A DNA stretch of 64,000 nt, from positions 428,464 through 492,463 of the forward strand of contig NZ_FUZF01000002.1 of the NCBI RefSeq assembly GCF_900168125.1, in the 5' to 3' direction. The stretch is from Sphingobacterium nematocida (GTDB lineage: Bacteria > Bacteroidota > Bacteroidia > Sphingobacteriales > Sphingobacteriaceae). Position 1 is the first letter of the stretch; every line of letters begins with the position of its first letter. Shown here in pieces: positions 16,560-24,602 of this stretch. Made by a program: the position numbers and the translations under genes. Under the pieces are notes generated by a model. That model ran no database searches, had not been told where the DNA came from, and worked only from the letters and a program-made list of their open reading frames with translations.

Positions 16560-17659
16560 TATTCTTCGGTTTTAACGGCTGGATTAGACATATATAGACC
16601 GGCACGTATCGGTTTGTTTGCTATGGCAAATTGGATAGCTTCGTTGATATTGGATAGTGGAAAGTCACGTTCAATTAATGACTCGAAAGGGTATTTCTTC
16701 CAGTTTTTAACAATAAAATCCACCGCATTGGAGAAATCAGTATAGTTGTAATTATGCAGACCTTTGATCGTAAGCATTTTTCGTATCATTTGTTCGGCAT
16801 CAATACCAGTCTTACGTTGGTTGAATACGGCTCCAACAAATACTGCCTTGCCATGCAGTTGTAGTGTATCGATACCAAGCTCCATCGCATCAGGTGATCC
16901 GCTCATATCAATAAAGCAGTCTATCGAAAGTTTTTTCAATACCTTGTCAGACTCCTGTTCTTTCAGGTTTAGCGTATGTGTAGCTCCAAAATCTTTAGCG
17001 AGTTTCAGCCTATCTTCATTTATATCCGAAGCAACGATATGATTTGCCCCCATTTCTTTACACATGGCGATCGCGACAAGACCGAGTAGACCGATCCCGG
17101 CAATATGTACGTTCTTGTTGGCCACCGAATCAGTAAGACGGATGGCTCCTGCTGAGGTTGCTATAGCACAGTTGATAGTGGCCGCTATGCTTAATGGGAT
17201 TTCCTGGGGTAATACCCTAATACAAGTGTGTGGCCGTAAGACGATGTGCGAAGCTAATCCACCGTGAAAACTATCTTTGGTTGTTATCTGCCGATGACCA
17301 TATTTATAAAGATCACTGTTTTTCTGAGGAGTTTCAGCCTGATAATTGGTCGTGTTCGGGTCGCTAGCAAATACCGTCCAGGTCACAAGATCTCCAATAT
17401 GGAGCGGTGTTCCGATAGCGTCCAACCCGCTGTGCTCTGGAGAAATCTTTTCGATTACTCCTACAATCTCATGACCTAATATGGTAGGGCAAGGCTCTTG
17501 TCTCAGGCCACAGTAAGTATGTAGATCACTACCGCAGAGTGTTGCGTAGCGTATGTTTACTAATATTTCGTTCTCTTGGAGATCCGGCAAGGGCATCTCA
17601 ACCTTTTCTAAAGGTTTGTTTGCCTCATGGAATACATAATAAGTCCCTTGTTGTTTCAT
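16559..17659 (-). CDS. Zinc-type alcohol dehydrogenase of phosphonate loci (HpnZ-like, TIGR03366 type)
   Basis: This 366-residue medium-chain dehydrogenase keeps the catalytic-zinc ligands (Cys42 in TLCGSDLH, His63-Glu64 in GHEIVG) and a Rossmann fold (VHIAGIGLLGLVAIAMCKEMGA). It ranks with the phosphonate-associated alcohol dehydrogenases, including the LYKYGH motif after the lobe region. The lobe that normally carries four cysteines for structural zinc (about residues 99-114, SDPNTTNYQAETPQKN) contains none. The reaction could be oxidation of a hydroxyalkylphosphonate or turnover of the aldehyde product. It is the first gene of the four-gene operon and is divergent from the XRE-cupin regulator, across an intergenic region of about 266 bases. 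Confidence 0.85.
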   Translation of the reverse strand: MKQQGTYYVFHEANKPLEKVEMPLPDLQENEILVNIRYATLCGSDLHTYCGLRQEPCPTILGHEIVGVIEKISPEHSGLDAIGTPLHIGDLVTWTVFASDPNTTNYQAETPQKNSDLYKYGHRQITTKDSFHGGLASHIVLRPHTCIRVLPQEIPLSIAATINCAIATSAGAIRLTDSVANKNVHIAGIGLLGLVAIAMCKEMGANHIVASDINEDRLKLAKDFGATHTLNLKEQESDKVLKKLSIDCFIDMSGSPDAMELGIDTLQLHGKAVFVGAVFNQRKTGIDAEQMIRKMLTIKGLHNYNYTDFSNAVDFIVKNWKKYPFESLIERDFPLSNINEAIQFAIANKPIRAGLYMSNPAVKTEE

Positions 17660-17925
17660 ATCGTTGTATAAATATACAAATGTTTTGCAATACTAAACAA
17701 AGTTTATTTATGCTATATTTTTATAGCGTTAATTTATTGTTAAGTTTTTTCAGAAGGATTGGACTTTTGTTCTGATAAATTAATATCAATTAGCAGATAT
17801 ATTTGCTTATTTTTCCTCTATAAGAGAATGTCAATGGATGAGGAGAGCTACAAAATTCGCTTTTATATCTATGAAACAATTTTTTTTGCGTGCAAACGCG
17901 AATTTATGTAGGTTTGAAGAATAAC
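17660..17925. promoter_or_regulatory. Divergent control region of the phosphonate locus
   Basis: This region lies between the dehydrogenase operon (minus) and the XRE-cupin regulator (plus). Close to the dehydrogenase start, 17676-17701 holds TACAAATGTTTTGCAATACT, which shares TACAAATnyT with the two direct repeats upstream of the DUF5690 transporter gene (18569-18616). It is therefore a candidate operator for the regulator encoded here. The rest is AT-rich, with no gene. Confidence 0.4.
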
Positions 17926-18507
17926 ATGGAAGATAATACATTATTTAAGATAAGCCAAAAGCTGAAAGAGATACGTAAGGAGAAAGGTATTACGATTCAG
18001 GAGCTAGCGGACCGGGCTGGAGTGAGCAAAGGGTTGATTTCACAGATTGAAAACAACAGGACCATTCCTTCTCTTTTGGTATTGATTAATATTATAAAAT
18101 CGCTCGAGATTGACCTTAATGAGTTTTTTAAAGATTTCAATTCGGATGAAGACTCGGGGCCGATTATTGTTCGTAGAAAGGATTCCTATACCGCATTTGA
18201 AAAGGAACAGGCACTGGGCTTTCACTATAAGCGTATTTTTACTTCCTCAATCGATAGCTCGACCTTGGATATTGTGTTATTAGAGCTGTTGCCAGATGCT
18301 AGCCGACCTATGGTCGAGACAGAGGCATTTGAGTATAAGTATATAATCAGTGGTAAGGTGGAGTATGTATTCGACGATCAGGTCGTTGTATTGGAAGAAG
18401 GTGATTCGATCTTCTTTAATGGAAGACTTGCCCACACACCTAGAAATATAGGCGACGAGAAGGCCTTGATGTTAATTGTCTATTTTTTCGATCAGAAGCA
18501 TAAATAA
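17926..18507 (+). CDS. XRE-family transcriptional regulator with cupin sensor domain
   Basis: The 193-residue protein has an N-terminal Cro/CI-type helix-turn-helix (residues about 8-62: LKEIRKEKGITIQELADRAG, SKGLISQIENNRTIPSL). A C-terminal cupin follows (about 110-190: EYKYIISGKVEYVFDDQ, LEEGDSIFFNGRLAHTPRN). Such regulators bind a small ligand in the cupin and repress or activate a neighbouring catabolic locus. I start at ATG 17926, because the in-frame GTG at 17890 would add 12 poorly conserved residues. It sits in the centre of the phosphonate locus, between the two oppositely oriented gene sets, and most likely senses the phosphonate or an intermediate. A terminator follows. Confidence 0.9.
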   Translation: MEDNTLFKISQKLKEIRKEKGITIQELADRAGVSKGLISQIENNRTIPSLLVLINIIKSLEIDLNEFFKDFNSDEDSGPIIVRRKDSYTAFEKEQALGFHYKRIFTSSIDSSTLDIVLLELLPDASRPMVETEAFEYKYIISGKVEYVFDDQVVVLEEGDSIFFNGRLAHTPRNIGDEKALMLIVYFFDQKHK

Positions 18508-18531
18508 TACAAAATTTAGAATTTTAAAAGG

Positions 18532-18565
18532 AAAGCCTTGAACGTATAGTTCAGGGCTTTTTTAG
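18532..18565 (+). terminator. Terminator after the XRE-cupin gene
   Basis: The stem AAAGCCTTGAAC / GTTCAGGGCTTT with a 5-base loop is followed by TTTTT. It isolates the regulator from the transporter-oxidoreductase unit. Confidence 0.85.
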
Positions 18566-18568
18566 TGT

Positions 18569-18616
18569 TTTACAAATGCTAAAATAGTTTTGTAATATTG
18601 TTTACAAATACTTAAC
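18569..18616 (+). promoter_or_regulatory. Candidate operator: two direct repeats upstream of the DUF5690 gene
   Basis: TTTACAAATGCTAAA (18569-18583) and TTTACAAATACTTAA (18601-18615) are spaced 32 bases start to start, about three helical turns. Between them lies TTGTAA-N6-TTACAA (18590-18607), an inverted repeat. The TACAAATnyT core recurs in front of the dehydrogenase operon (17676). They lie just upstream of the predicted promoter, as expected for sites of the XRE-cupin regulator. The assignment is inferred from shared sequence and position. Confidence 0.45.
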
Positions 18617-18621
18617 TTTAG

Positions 18622-18656
18622 TTTAGCGTTTGGTTAATAACATAACTATACTTTTG
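18622..18656 (+). promoter_or_regulatory. Candidate Bacteroidota promoter for the DUF5690-FAD oxidoreductase unit
   Basis: TACTTTTG at 18649-18656 matches the Bacteroidota -7 consensus TAnnTTTG. Possible -33 elements are TTTAG (18622-18626) or TTTG (18629-18632). Their spacings (22 and 16) flank the usual 19-21, so the -33 call is weak. Transcription would start near 18664, about 30 bases before the ATG. Confidence 0.4.
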
Positions 18657-18694
18657 GTTGCTTAATAAGATTTTTTACCAATAAGTATACGATT

Positions 18695-20011
18695 ATGTCA
18701 CTAATACATACTATAAAAAATAGGTTTACACGCTTAGATGAACGGTCCGTGGCAGTTGTTCTGGCATTGGCTGCTTTCTTTTGTTATACGAGTATGTATT
18801 CCTTCCGGAAGTCCTTTACAGCAGCAGGATTTGCGGATGAACAGCTTTTGGGTATTAGTTTCAAGGTATGGCTTGTTGTTGTCCAGATGTTAGGTTACAT
18901 GTTTAGCAAATTTTACGGTATCCGATTTATTGCCGAGAGTAAAAATAAAAACAGAGAACGTTATTTGGTGGTGCTTATTTTGATTTCCTGGTTTAGTCTA
19001 TTTCTATTTGCATTGGCGCCGAAACCTTGGAATATCGTATTCATGTTTTTTAACGGATTTCCATTGGGAATGATTTGGGGCTTGGTTTTTTCTTATTTGG
19101 AAGGAAGGCGTTTTACAGAGATTATGGGGGCTGTTATGGCGGTGAGTTTAATCTTTGCTTCGGGGTTGATTAAGACAGTAGGCCGTTGGTTAATGAGTTC
19201 CTTTGCTGTCACCGAGTATTGGATGCCATTTTGCACCGGGTTGTTGTTTTTTGTGCCCTTTCTATTGTGTGTTTGGGTATTGGGAATGGTTCCTGCTCCA
19301 ACCGCTGCGGATGAGCTTTTAAGAACAGAGCGTGTCGCTATGGACGGAAAGATGCGTAAAAAGTTTTTGAAACGTTTTATGCCAGGGATCGTGCTGACAG
19401 TACTTGTTTATATGTTATTGACCATACTTCGTGATGTTAGAGATAATTTTGAGATAGAAATCTGGAACATGTTACATATTAAGGATAATGGTATTTATGC
19501 GAAGGTCGATGGGGTGATAGCTCTAATTGTGCTGTTTATGATTTCCATGCTTATCCTTGTAAAGGACAATCTGAAGGCATTTAAATTGATTCACCTACAG
19601 ATTATAGCGGGGTTCCTTATTTCCGGCCTTTCTACGTATTTCTATACGATTCATCTGCTGGATGGTCTTACTTGGATGTTGTTGGTTGGGTTGGGATTAT
19701 ACATGGCTTATATACCCTACAATGCCATCTTTTTTGAACGGATGATAGCTACTTTTAGGGTGAAGAGCAATACCGGATTTGTTATGTATCTAGCGGATTC
19801 TATAGGTTACTTAGGTAGTTTTGTTATTATGATCAATAAAGAGATGCTGCCCAATACGCTGAGCTGGGGAGGGTATTTTATACAGCTGGTGTTCTTTGCA
19901 TCTTGTATAGGAGGCGTTTTGTCTGTTCTGTCGCTGATTTATTTTGTTCGCAAACAGAAATCTCCTGTAAAAGTGCGACGTCCCAAAACACGGGTTTTGT
20001 TATGGGGATGA
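18695..20011 (+). CDS. DUF5690 family membrane transporter (MFS-like)
   Basis: The 438-residue protein has about 12 hydrophobic helices and the N-terminal DUF5690 hallmark: LDERSVAVVLALAAFFCYTS followed by MYSFRKSFTAAGF. The family is Bacteroidota-enriched and MFS-like, without an assigned substrate. It is the first plus-strand gene after the regulator, preceded by candidate operators and a promoter, and is followed by the FAD oxidoreductase 118 bp later. It may be a second importer for the phosphonate substrate, or an exporter of a product. That role is inferred from context only. Confidence 0.85.
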   Translation: MSLIHTIKNRFTRLDERSVAVVLALAAFFCYTSMYSFRKSFTAAGFADEQLLGISFKVWLVVVQMLGYMFSKFYGIRFIAESKNKNRERYLVVLILISWFSLFLFALAPKPWNIVFMFFNGFPLGMIWGLVFSYLEGRRFTEIMGAVMAVSLIFASGLIKTVGRWLMSSFAVTEYWMPFCTGLLFFVPFLLCVWVLGMVPAPTAADELLRTERVAMDGKMRKKFLKRFMPGIVLTVLVYMLLTILRDVRDNFEIEIWNMLHIKDNGIYAKVDGVIALIVLFMISMLILVKDNLKAFKLIHLQIIAGFLISGLSTYFYTIHLLDGLTWMLLVGLGLYMAYIPYNAIFFERMIATFRVKSNTGFVMYLADSIGYLGSFVIMINKEMLPNTLSWGGYFIQLVFFASCIGGVLSVLSLIYFVRKQKSPVKVRRPKTRVLLWG

Positions 20012-20051
20012 TTTTAGGTTTTATTTATAAAGTGTAATACATATAGAATTG

Positions 20052-20101
20052 ATGAAATACTCATGTTTAGTGAGAAGCATAAACACTCATGAGTATTCCA
20101 T
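20052..20101 (+). promoter_or_regulatory. Long hairpin in the leader of the FAD oxidoreductase gene
   Basis: Arms AATACTCATG (20056-20065) and CATGAGTATT (20088-20097) are perfect complements, with flanking ATG/CAT pairs. An inner GTTTA/TAAAC stem forms in the loop. No T-run follows, so it is not a standard terminator. It ends about 30 bases before the ATG at 20130 and may protect the mRNA or control expression. Confidence 0.5.
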
Positions 20102-20129
20102 ATGACAGATAAAAGCAAATTATACACAT

Positions 20130-21287
20130 ATGAACAATAAAAAATATGATCTGATAGTGGTAGGAGCAGGAGTGTTGGGTACATTCCATGCGTATCATGC
20201 CTTGGTTAGGGGGCTTCGCGTTTTACATGTGGAGAAAGATAATTATCCACAGGGATCTACGGTTCGTAATTTTGGACAGGTAGTGCCATCTGGAATGGCC
20301 GGCGAGTGGTTTGGATACGGGGTAAGAGGATTGGATATTTATCAGTCCATACAGCAAGAGGGAGATATATCCATACGGAATAACGGTAGTATCTATATTG
20401 CTTCCGATCAAGATGAAGTACAGGTTATTCACGAGTTGAGCGTCCATTATCAGCAGGTAGGTTATGCCCATGAGCTTTGGTCTAAGGAACAGGTTCTAAA
20501 GGCTTATCCGATGTTGAATGGAGCGTATGTGAAAGAAGCTATTGTCTTTAAGCAGGAACTCAGTGCGGAACCAGACTTGATGATCAGGAAGATACACGGT
20601 TATTTGAAAGAAAAATTTTCTAATTATACCTTGCATTACGATACCGCAATTGTGGGCTGTGAAGAACTGGGGGACACTGTTTCTTTAAGATCTAGCCAAG
20701 GCGAAAGTTTCGATGCGGACAAGGTGGTGATTTGTAATGGTTATGAATTTAAATTGTTGTTTAGAGATCTTTTTGAAGACAGCGGTCTCAAAGTGAGTAA
20801 ATTGCAGATGATGCGTACCAAGCCTCTGCCGCATTTGAAGATGCCAGGGAATATTCTCACCGGACTTACGGTACGTCGATACGAGAGTTTTGAAGCTTAT
20901 TGCCCATCTTTCCATACGATGTCTGTACCCACACACTATGAAGAATTACGCAAATGGGGGGTGCATATTCTTTTTAAGCAAGCGGTAGATGGCAGTATCA
21001 TTATAGGCGATTCGCACGAGTATGCGTTAGGCAGTCGGATCGATGACCTTGGTTTTTCTATCAATAATACGATCAATAGGCTCATGCTTGCCGAAGCGAA
21101 TAGAATCATGCCGGTAGATGAAAGTATGATCGAGTCGACCTGGACCGGTTGTTATGCACAGCACGATAAGCAGATTTTGGAAATTGATGTGTCGGAGCGT
21201 ATACATGTCCGTACGGGGATAGGGGGCAAAGGAATGACGGCTAGCGCCGGTTATGCGGAGAAGAGTCTGGAAAAGATATTGTCCTAA
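20130..21287 (+). CDS. TIGR03364-type FAD-dependent oxidoreductase of phosphonate catabolism (DAO family)
   Basis: The 385-residue protein of the D-amino-acid-oxidase/GlpO family has the N-terminal dinucleotide motif IVVGAGVLGTFHA (Gly12, Gly14, Gly17) followed by VLHVEKD. A conserved GSTVRNFGQVVPSGMAGEWF comes near residue 45, and the C-terminal FAD element is HVRTGIGGKGMTASAGYAEK. This family is recurrently linked to PhnX-like hydrolases and oxidatively deaminates aminoethylphosphonate-type substrates, including N-methylated ones, to phosphonoacetaldehyde. Because no PhnW transaminase occurs in the locus, this enzyme is the likely entry step feeding the HAD hydrolase. A decayed copy of its 3' end occurs at 32346-32402. 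Confidence 0.88.
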   Translation: MNNKKYDLIVVGAGVLGTFHAYHALVRGLRVLHVEKDNYPQGSTVRNFGQVVPSGMAGEWFGYGVRGLDIYQSIQQEGDISIRNNGSIYIASDQDEVQVIHELSVHYQQVGYAHELWSKEQVLKAYPMLNGAYVKEAIVFKQELSAEPDLMIRKIHGYLKEKFSNYTLHYDTAIVGCEELGDTVSLRSSQGESFDADKVVICNGYEFKLLFRDLFEDSGLKVSKLQMMRTKPLPHLKMPGNILTGLTVRRYESFEAYCPSFHTMSVPTHYEELRKWGVHILFKQAVDGSIIIGDSHEYALGSRIDDLGFSINNTINRLMLAEANRIMPVDESMIESTWTGCYAQHDKQILEIDVSERIHVRTGIGGKGMTASAGYAEKSLEKILS

Positions 21288-21308
21288 AATAGATCGGCAG
21301 AAATTGAT

Positions 21309-21348
21309 ATCCGTAGTAAGCCGATATTAAGATCGGCTTACTACGGAT
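21309..21348 (+). terminator. Perfect 17-bp inverted repeat after the FAD oxidoreductase gene
   Basis: The arms ATCCGTAGTAAGCCGAT and ATCGGCTTACTACGGAT are exact complements around the loop ATTAAG. No T-run follows on the plus strand, so it could be a Rho-dependent or processing-type 3' end rather than a classical terminator. It lies 22 bases after the stop codon. Confidence 0.6.
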
Positions 21349-21509
21349 GTGCTTGATGGAGGGAGCGCACGATGCATGCTGAAATATTTCCCTACTGAAG
21401 ATTACCATGTGTCCCAAAGGCAGATCTCATCGTATAAAATTAGCTTTTGAATTATAACGCTTAGGCTATCTTTTTCAAGCTATGAAACAGCGCCTTATAT
21501 TAGCTATTT

Positions 21510-21555
21510 AAATCAGGCATTCCATTTTTTTGAAGAATTATGTTCTGCCTGATTT
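21510..21555 (-). terminator. Inverted repeat downstream of the DUF3347 gene
   Basis: Arms AAATCAGGCA and TGCCTGATTT flank a 26-base spacer. It lies just after the end of the minus-strand SusC/SusD operon, so it probably serves as that operon's 3'-end structure. The long loop makes it a weak terminator prediction. Confidence 0.4.
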
Positions 21556-21563
21556 AACCTCGC

Positions 21564-22139
21564 TTAAATATGACAGCAGTCCGCTACCTTGTAGTTCTCC
21601 TCTGTCACATTACCAACTACCTTACCACAGTCAGGCATTTCTATAGGATTATAAGGATTACGTATCGCTTTATTGGTATGAACCCAGTACGCCTTTTCCA
21701 TTGGGCAGTATTGCAAGTAGACTGGTGCATCGGAAAACTTCATCACATCCATAACAGACCACAGTTGTGTGCTGATTGCGGAAAACGAGGTCTTTATCTT
21801 CTCAAGATCTTTAAGCTTCGATAAGGCCAAGCTATTGCTTCGTAAGGAATCACGAAGGCTCATCATCCTACCCAAATGTTGTCCTGGTATTCCTTTCAAT
21901 CGCATTTTTTTTAGTTCAGTATGGAATAGAGTAGCCTGCGCCTCAAATGCAGCTTTGTCTTCCGCTTCTATTGCATCTTTGGCTTTCATGTATAGTTCCA
22001 AAAGTCCTTTACGTTGTTCAAATTCAGGGGTATTACCCTCTTGTGCCTGTCCAAATCGCACAGATAGAAGTATACCTCCGATCATTAATAGTCTGCACAG
22101 GAAACCAATAGGCAGAGGTGATAGTTGTTTGTGTTTCAT
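21564..22139 (-). CDS. DUF3347 family exported protein
   Basis: I start at ATG 22139 because the protein then begins with a signal peptide (basic start, hydrophobic residues 10-28, cleavage near GQAQE). The longer frame from 22172 would overlap the upstream gene. The 191-residue product ends in a DUF3347-type module: VYLQYCPMEKAYW, IRNPYNPIEMPDCGKVVG and a final CCHI. In related proteins this Cys/Met/His-rich module is linked to copper or other metal handling, often next to CusB-type efflux parts. Here it closes a SusC/SusD-metalloprotease operon, 13 bp after the protease stop. A metal-binding periplasmic role is inferred. Confidence 0.8.
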   Translation of the reverse strand: MKHKQLSPLPIGFLCRLLMIGGILLSVRFGQAQEGNTPEFEQRKGLLELYMKAKDAIEAEDKAAFEAQATLFHTELKKMRLKGIPGQHLGRMMSLRDSLRSNSLALSKLKDLEKIKTSFSAISTQLWSVMDVMKFSDAPVYLQYCPMEKAYWVHTNKAIRNPYNPIEMPDCGKVVGNVTEENYKVADCCHI

Positions 22140-22152
22140 ATGTTCTGTTCTT

Positions 22153-24576
22153 TTATTTTGGTTGTTTGCCATCTTGTATACGTTTGATTTCTTTAACCAT
22201 ATTGGCGTAATGCGCTTTATTCAAGTTCCCCTTGGACTGAGCCTGTAGACTTTCTACCTTCTTCTGCAGTTTAGGTAGATAGGCGCGAGTGTACAGGTTG
22301 ACATCACTGCGTTGAGCTTGGCTAATGGGATCACTTACACCGACAGTTTTAGGATTCACTATCGCATCAATACGATCTAGGAAATAACGTTGTAAACTTC
22401 TTCTGTAGTTGTCCAGTTGTGTGTCACCGCTCATATCGCTCCATACACCCTTGGATATTTCTGCTATATATTCCTCCAAGTCAAGAGCTTCCGTATCTTT
22501 CATGGATTTATAATATATGTTTTGCATCATGACCGGGCTGAATAGCATAGTTAGCATTTGTTCTTGCTGGTCGAGGATCTCTTTATCGCCATCACGTCCC
22601 GTATACTGCTGTACGTCCTGCGGATACAGCCAGGTAGGTGGATTAAATACATTGTCCGTGACGTATTGAATTGCTGCCTTGCTTTTGGACTTGGGAATGG
22701 CACTGTATACTGGTCCTTCGTCTATACGGATGCGGTCAGTTACGTACCTATTTCCGATGTTTTTCAAAACGTGATATAGGTAACGATCGAACTGTGCCCG
22801 TACAGCTTTTTGCATATCCTTTAGGTTAGTGTAGTCGTCATTAGCGCTCGCCGTCCAAGCGACTAGATTTTCCATTACTCTTTTTAAATTCTTGATACCA
22901 TAAGTATTAGCCAACATAGAGTCGTCGCCGAGGTCTTCGGTTTGACTGCGAGGGTCTTCATTTTTCCCTTCTCCTCCAAACCATAATTTGGGATTGCTCC
23001 GTAGGCTGTCCGTCACCTGACGAATCAAAAAGGTTTGTTCGGAGTGTGCATCTTCAAACTGATTTAGATGCTGGTATCCCCATTGTATGGCCCATTTATC
23101 GTAGATTCCTATACGAGGGAAGATGCCATTAAGGCCGATGTTATCCTCCGGTTGGGCTACATAGTTAAATCGTGCATAGTCCATGATGGATACCGTATGA
23201 CCATGCTTTTCGACCCATGCTTTGTCCCGAAGTTTTTCTACTGGCGTCATCGCACTTGATCCCATGTTATGGCGAAGCCCAATGCTATGACCAATTTCAT
23301 GAGACGATACAAACCGGATCAGTTCGCCCATGATTTCATCATCAAGCTCCATTTTCTGTGCGCGTTTATCCAGCGGACCGACCTGTATCATAAACCAGCG
23401 CTGTAGAAGGCGCATCACATCGTGGTACCAACCCACGTGACTCTCTATTATTTCACCACTTCTGGGGTCAGAGATACGTGGTCCATATGCATTTGCTTTT
23501 TCTGAAGCAAAATAACGGATTACTGAAAAACGGGCATCTTCTAGGCTCATGGTCGTGTCATTTTCAGGCCATTCTTTTCCTACAATAGCGTTTTTAAAGC
23601 CAGCTTGTTCAAAAGCTGCATTCCAATCGTTTACTCCTGCAATAAGATACGGTCTCCACTTTTTAGGTGTTGCGGGGTCGATATAGTAGATAATCTGTTT
23701 TTTTGGCTCCACAAGTTCGCCGCGAGTGTATTTCTCAAGATCCTCTTCCTTGGGTTCTAAACGGTAACGCTGTATAAAGCTATGGGGCTCACTACGCTGT
23801 TTCTGGTCAGAGAAGAGAATAAACTTGTTAGCGAAATAACCTACACGAGCATCAAACAAACGTTTTTGCATGGGCACTTTCGGTAATAACACCATAGAGG
23901 TATTGATCGTGAATGTTTGAGCACCTACATTTATAGCAGGCGAACTCGTAGAATATGTTTTGGTAGTTTGTACTTCGATGTTGATAGGATAGACACGCAT
24001 ATCAATGATAAATGAACGATCGTCGGCTAGCGATCCCAACTTGTTTTCTGTTTTAATACTGTTGGCTACAGATAATACGGGGTTATCCTTTTTAAATAAA
24101 TCCGTCACATCTACGAGGTATGCATCCTTTTCGGGGCTAGTTCCTTTTATATCCATTGCTGTTATAATCGGTGTCAGCTGTGATTTTTCCAATGCTTGGA
24201 AGATGGCATCATCCGACGAAGCGTCCTTTCTATAGTCTACAGATCGTAGAAAGATACGATTAGCATTCCCTAGTTCAAAATAGACGGTTTGCTCATTCAG
24301 TTTTTCGCCACCATACAGAGAAAAGCCCGCCGGTGTTGACACGAGACGTGTCACAGTTAGGAAATAACGGTTCATCAGTGAATCTGGGATTTCCAGGTAC
24401 CACTTTTTGTCCGATTCGTAGACTTTGAAAACTCCACTACGACTAAGGGTGGCTTTACGTATGATTTTCTGGTATTCGTTTTTCGGGCTACTAGCGCTGT
24501 CGGCGGGTAGGGAGAGAGCTGACGCTTGTACTAGCGACAGTCCTAAGATAAGGCATGTAAATAGTTTTTTTAGCAT
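22153..24576 (-). CDS. Exported zinc metalloprotease, DUF5117/DUF5118 type
   Basis: The 807-residue protein has a signal peptide (cleavage near VQASA). It carries the metzincin-like zinc motif HEIGHSIGLRH at residues 426-436 (His426, Glu427, His430, His436), with a Met-containing turn later (VSIMDYARFNY). Around this lie DUF5117 (about 90-290) and a C-terminal DUF4953-like region; length is usual for the family. Such proteases sit beside SusC/SusD pairs across Bacteroidota, but their substrates are unknown. It follows SusD by 26 bp in the operon. A role in trimming a protein ligand or the captured substrate is inferred from context. Confidence 0.92.
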   Translation of the reverse strand: MLKKLFTCLILGLSLVQASALSLPADSASSPKNEYQKIIRKATLSRSGVFKVYESDKKWYLEIPDSLMNRYFLTVTRLVSTPAGFSLYGGEKLNEQTVYFELGNANRIFLRSVDYRKDASSDDAIFQALEKSQLTPIITAMDIKGTSPEKDAYLVDVTDLFKKDNPVLSVANSIKTENKLGSLADDRSFIIDMRVYPINIEVQTTKTYSTSSPAINVGAQTFTINTSMVLLPKVPMQKRLFDARVGYFANKFILFSDQKQRSEPHSFIQRYRLEPKEEDLEKYTRGELVEPKKQIIYYIDPATPKKWRPYLIAGVNDWNAAFEQAGFKNAIVGKEWPENDTTMSLEDARFSVIRYFASEKANAYGPRISDPRSGEIIESHVGWYHDVMRLLQRWFMIQVGPLDKRAQKMELDDEIMGELIRFVSSHEIGHSIGLRHNMGSSAMTPVEKLRDKAWVEKHGHTVSIMDYARFNYVAQPEDNIGLNGIFPRIGIYDKWAIQWGYQHLNQFEDAHSEQTFLIRQVTDSLRSNPKLWFGGEGKNEDPRSQTEDLGDDSMLANTYGIKNLKRVMENLVAWTASANDDYTNLKDMQKAVRAQFDRYLYHVLKNIGNRYVTDRIRIDEGPVYSAIPKSKSKAAIQYVTDNVFNPPTWLYPQDVQQYTGRDGDKEILDQQEQMLTMLFSPVMMQNIYYKSMKDTEALDLEEYIAEISKGVWSDMSGDTQLDNYRRSLQRYFLDRIDAIVNPKTVGVSDPISQAQRSDVNLYTRAYLPKLQKKVESLQAQSKGNLNKAHYANMVKEIKRIQDGKQPK

Positions 24577-24602
24577 TTTTATTTAGTGGTCTTCTTGTTG
24601 TA

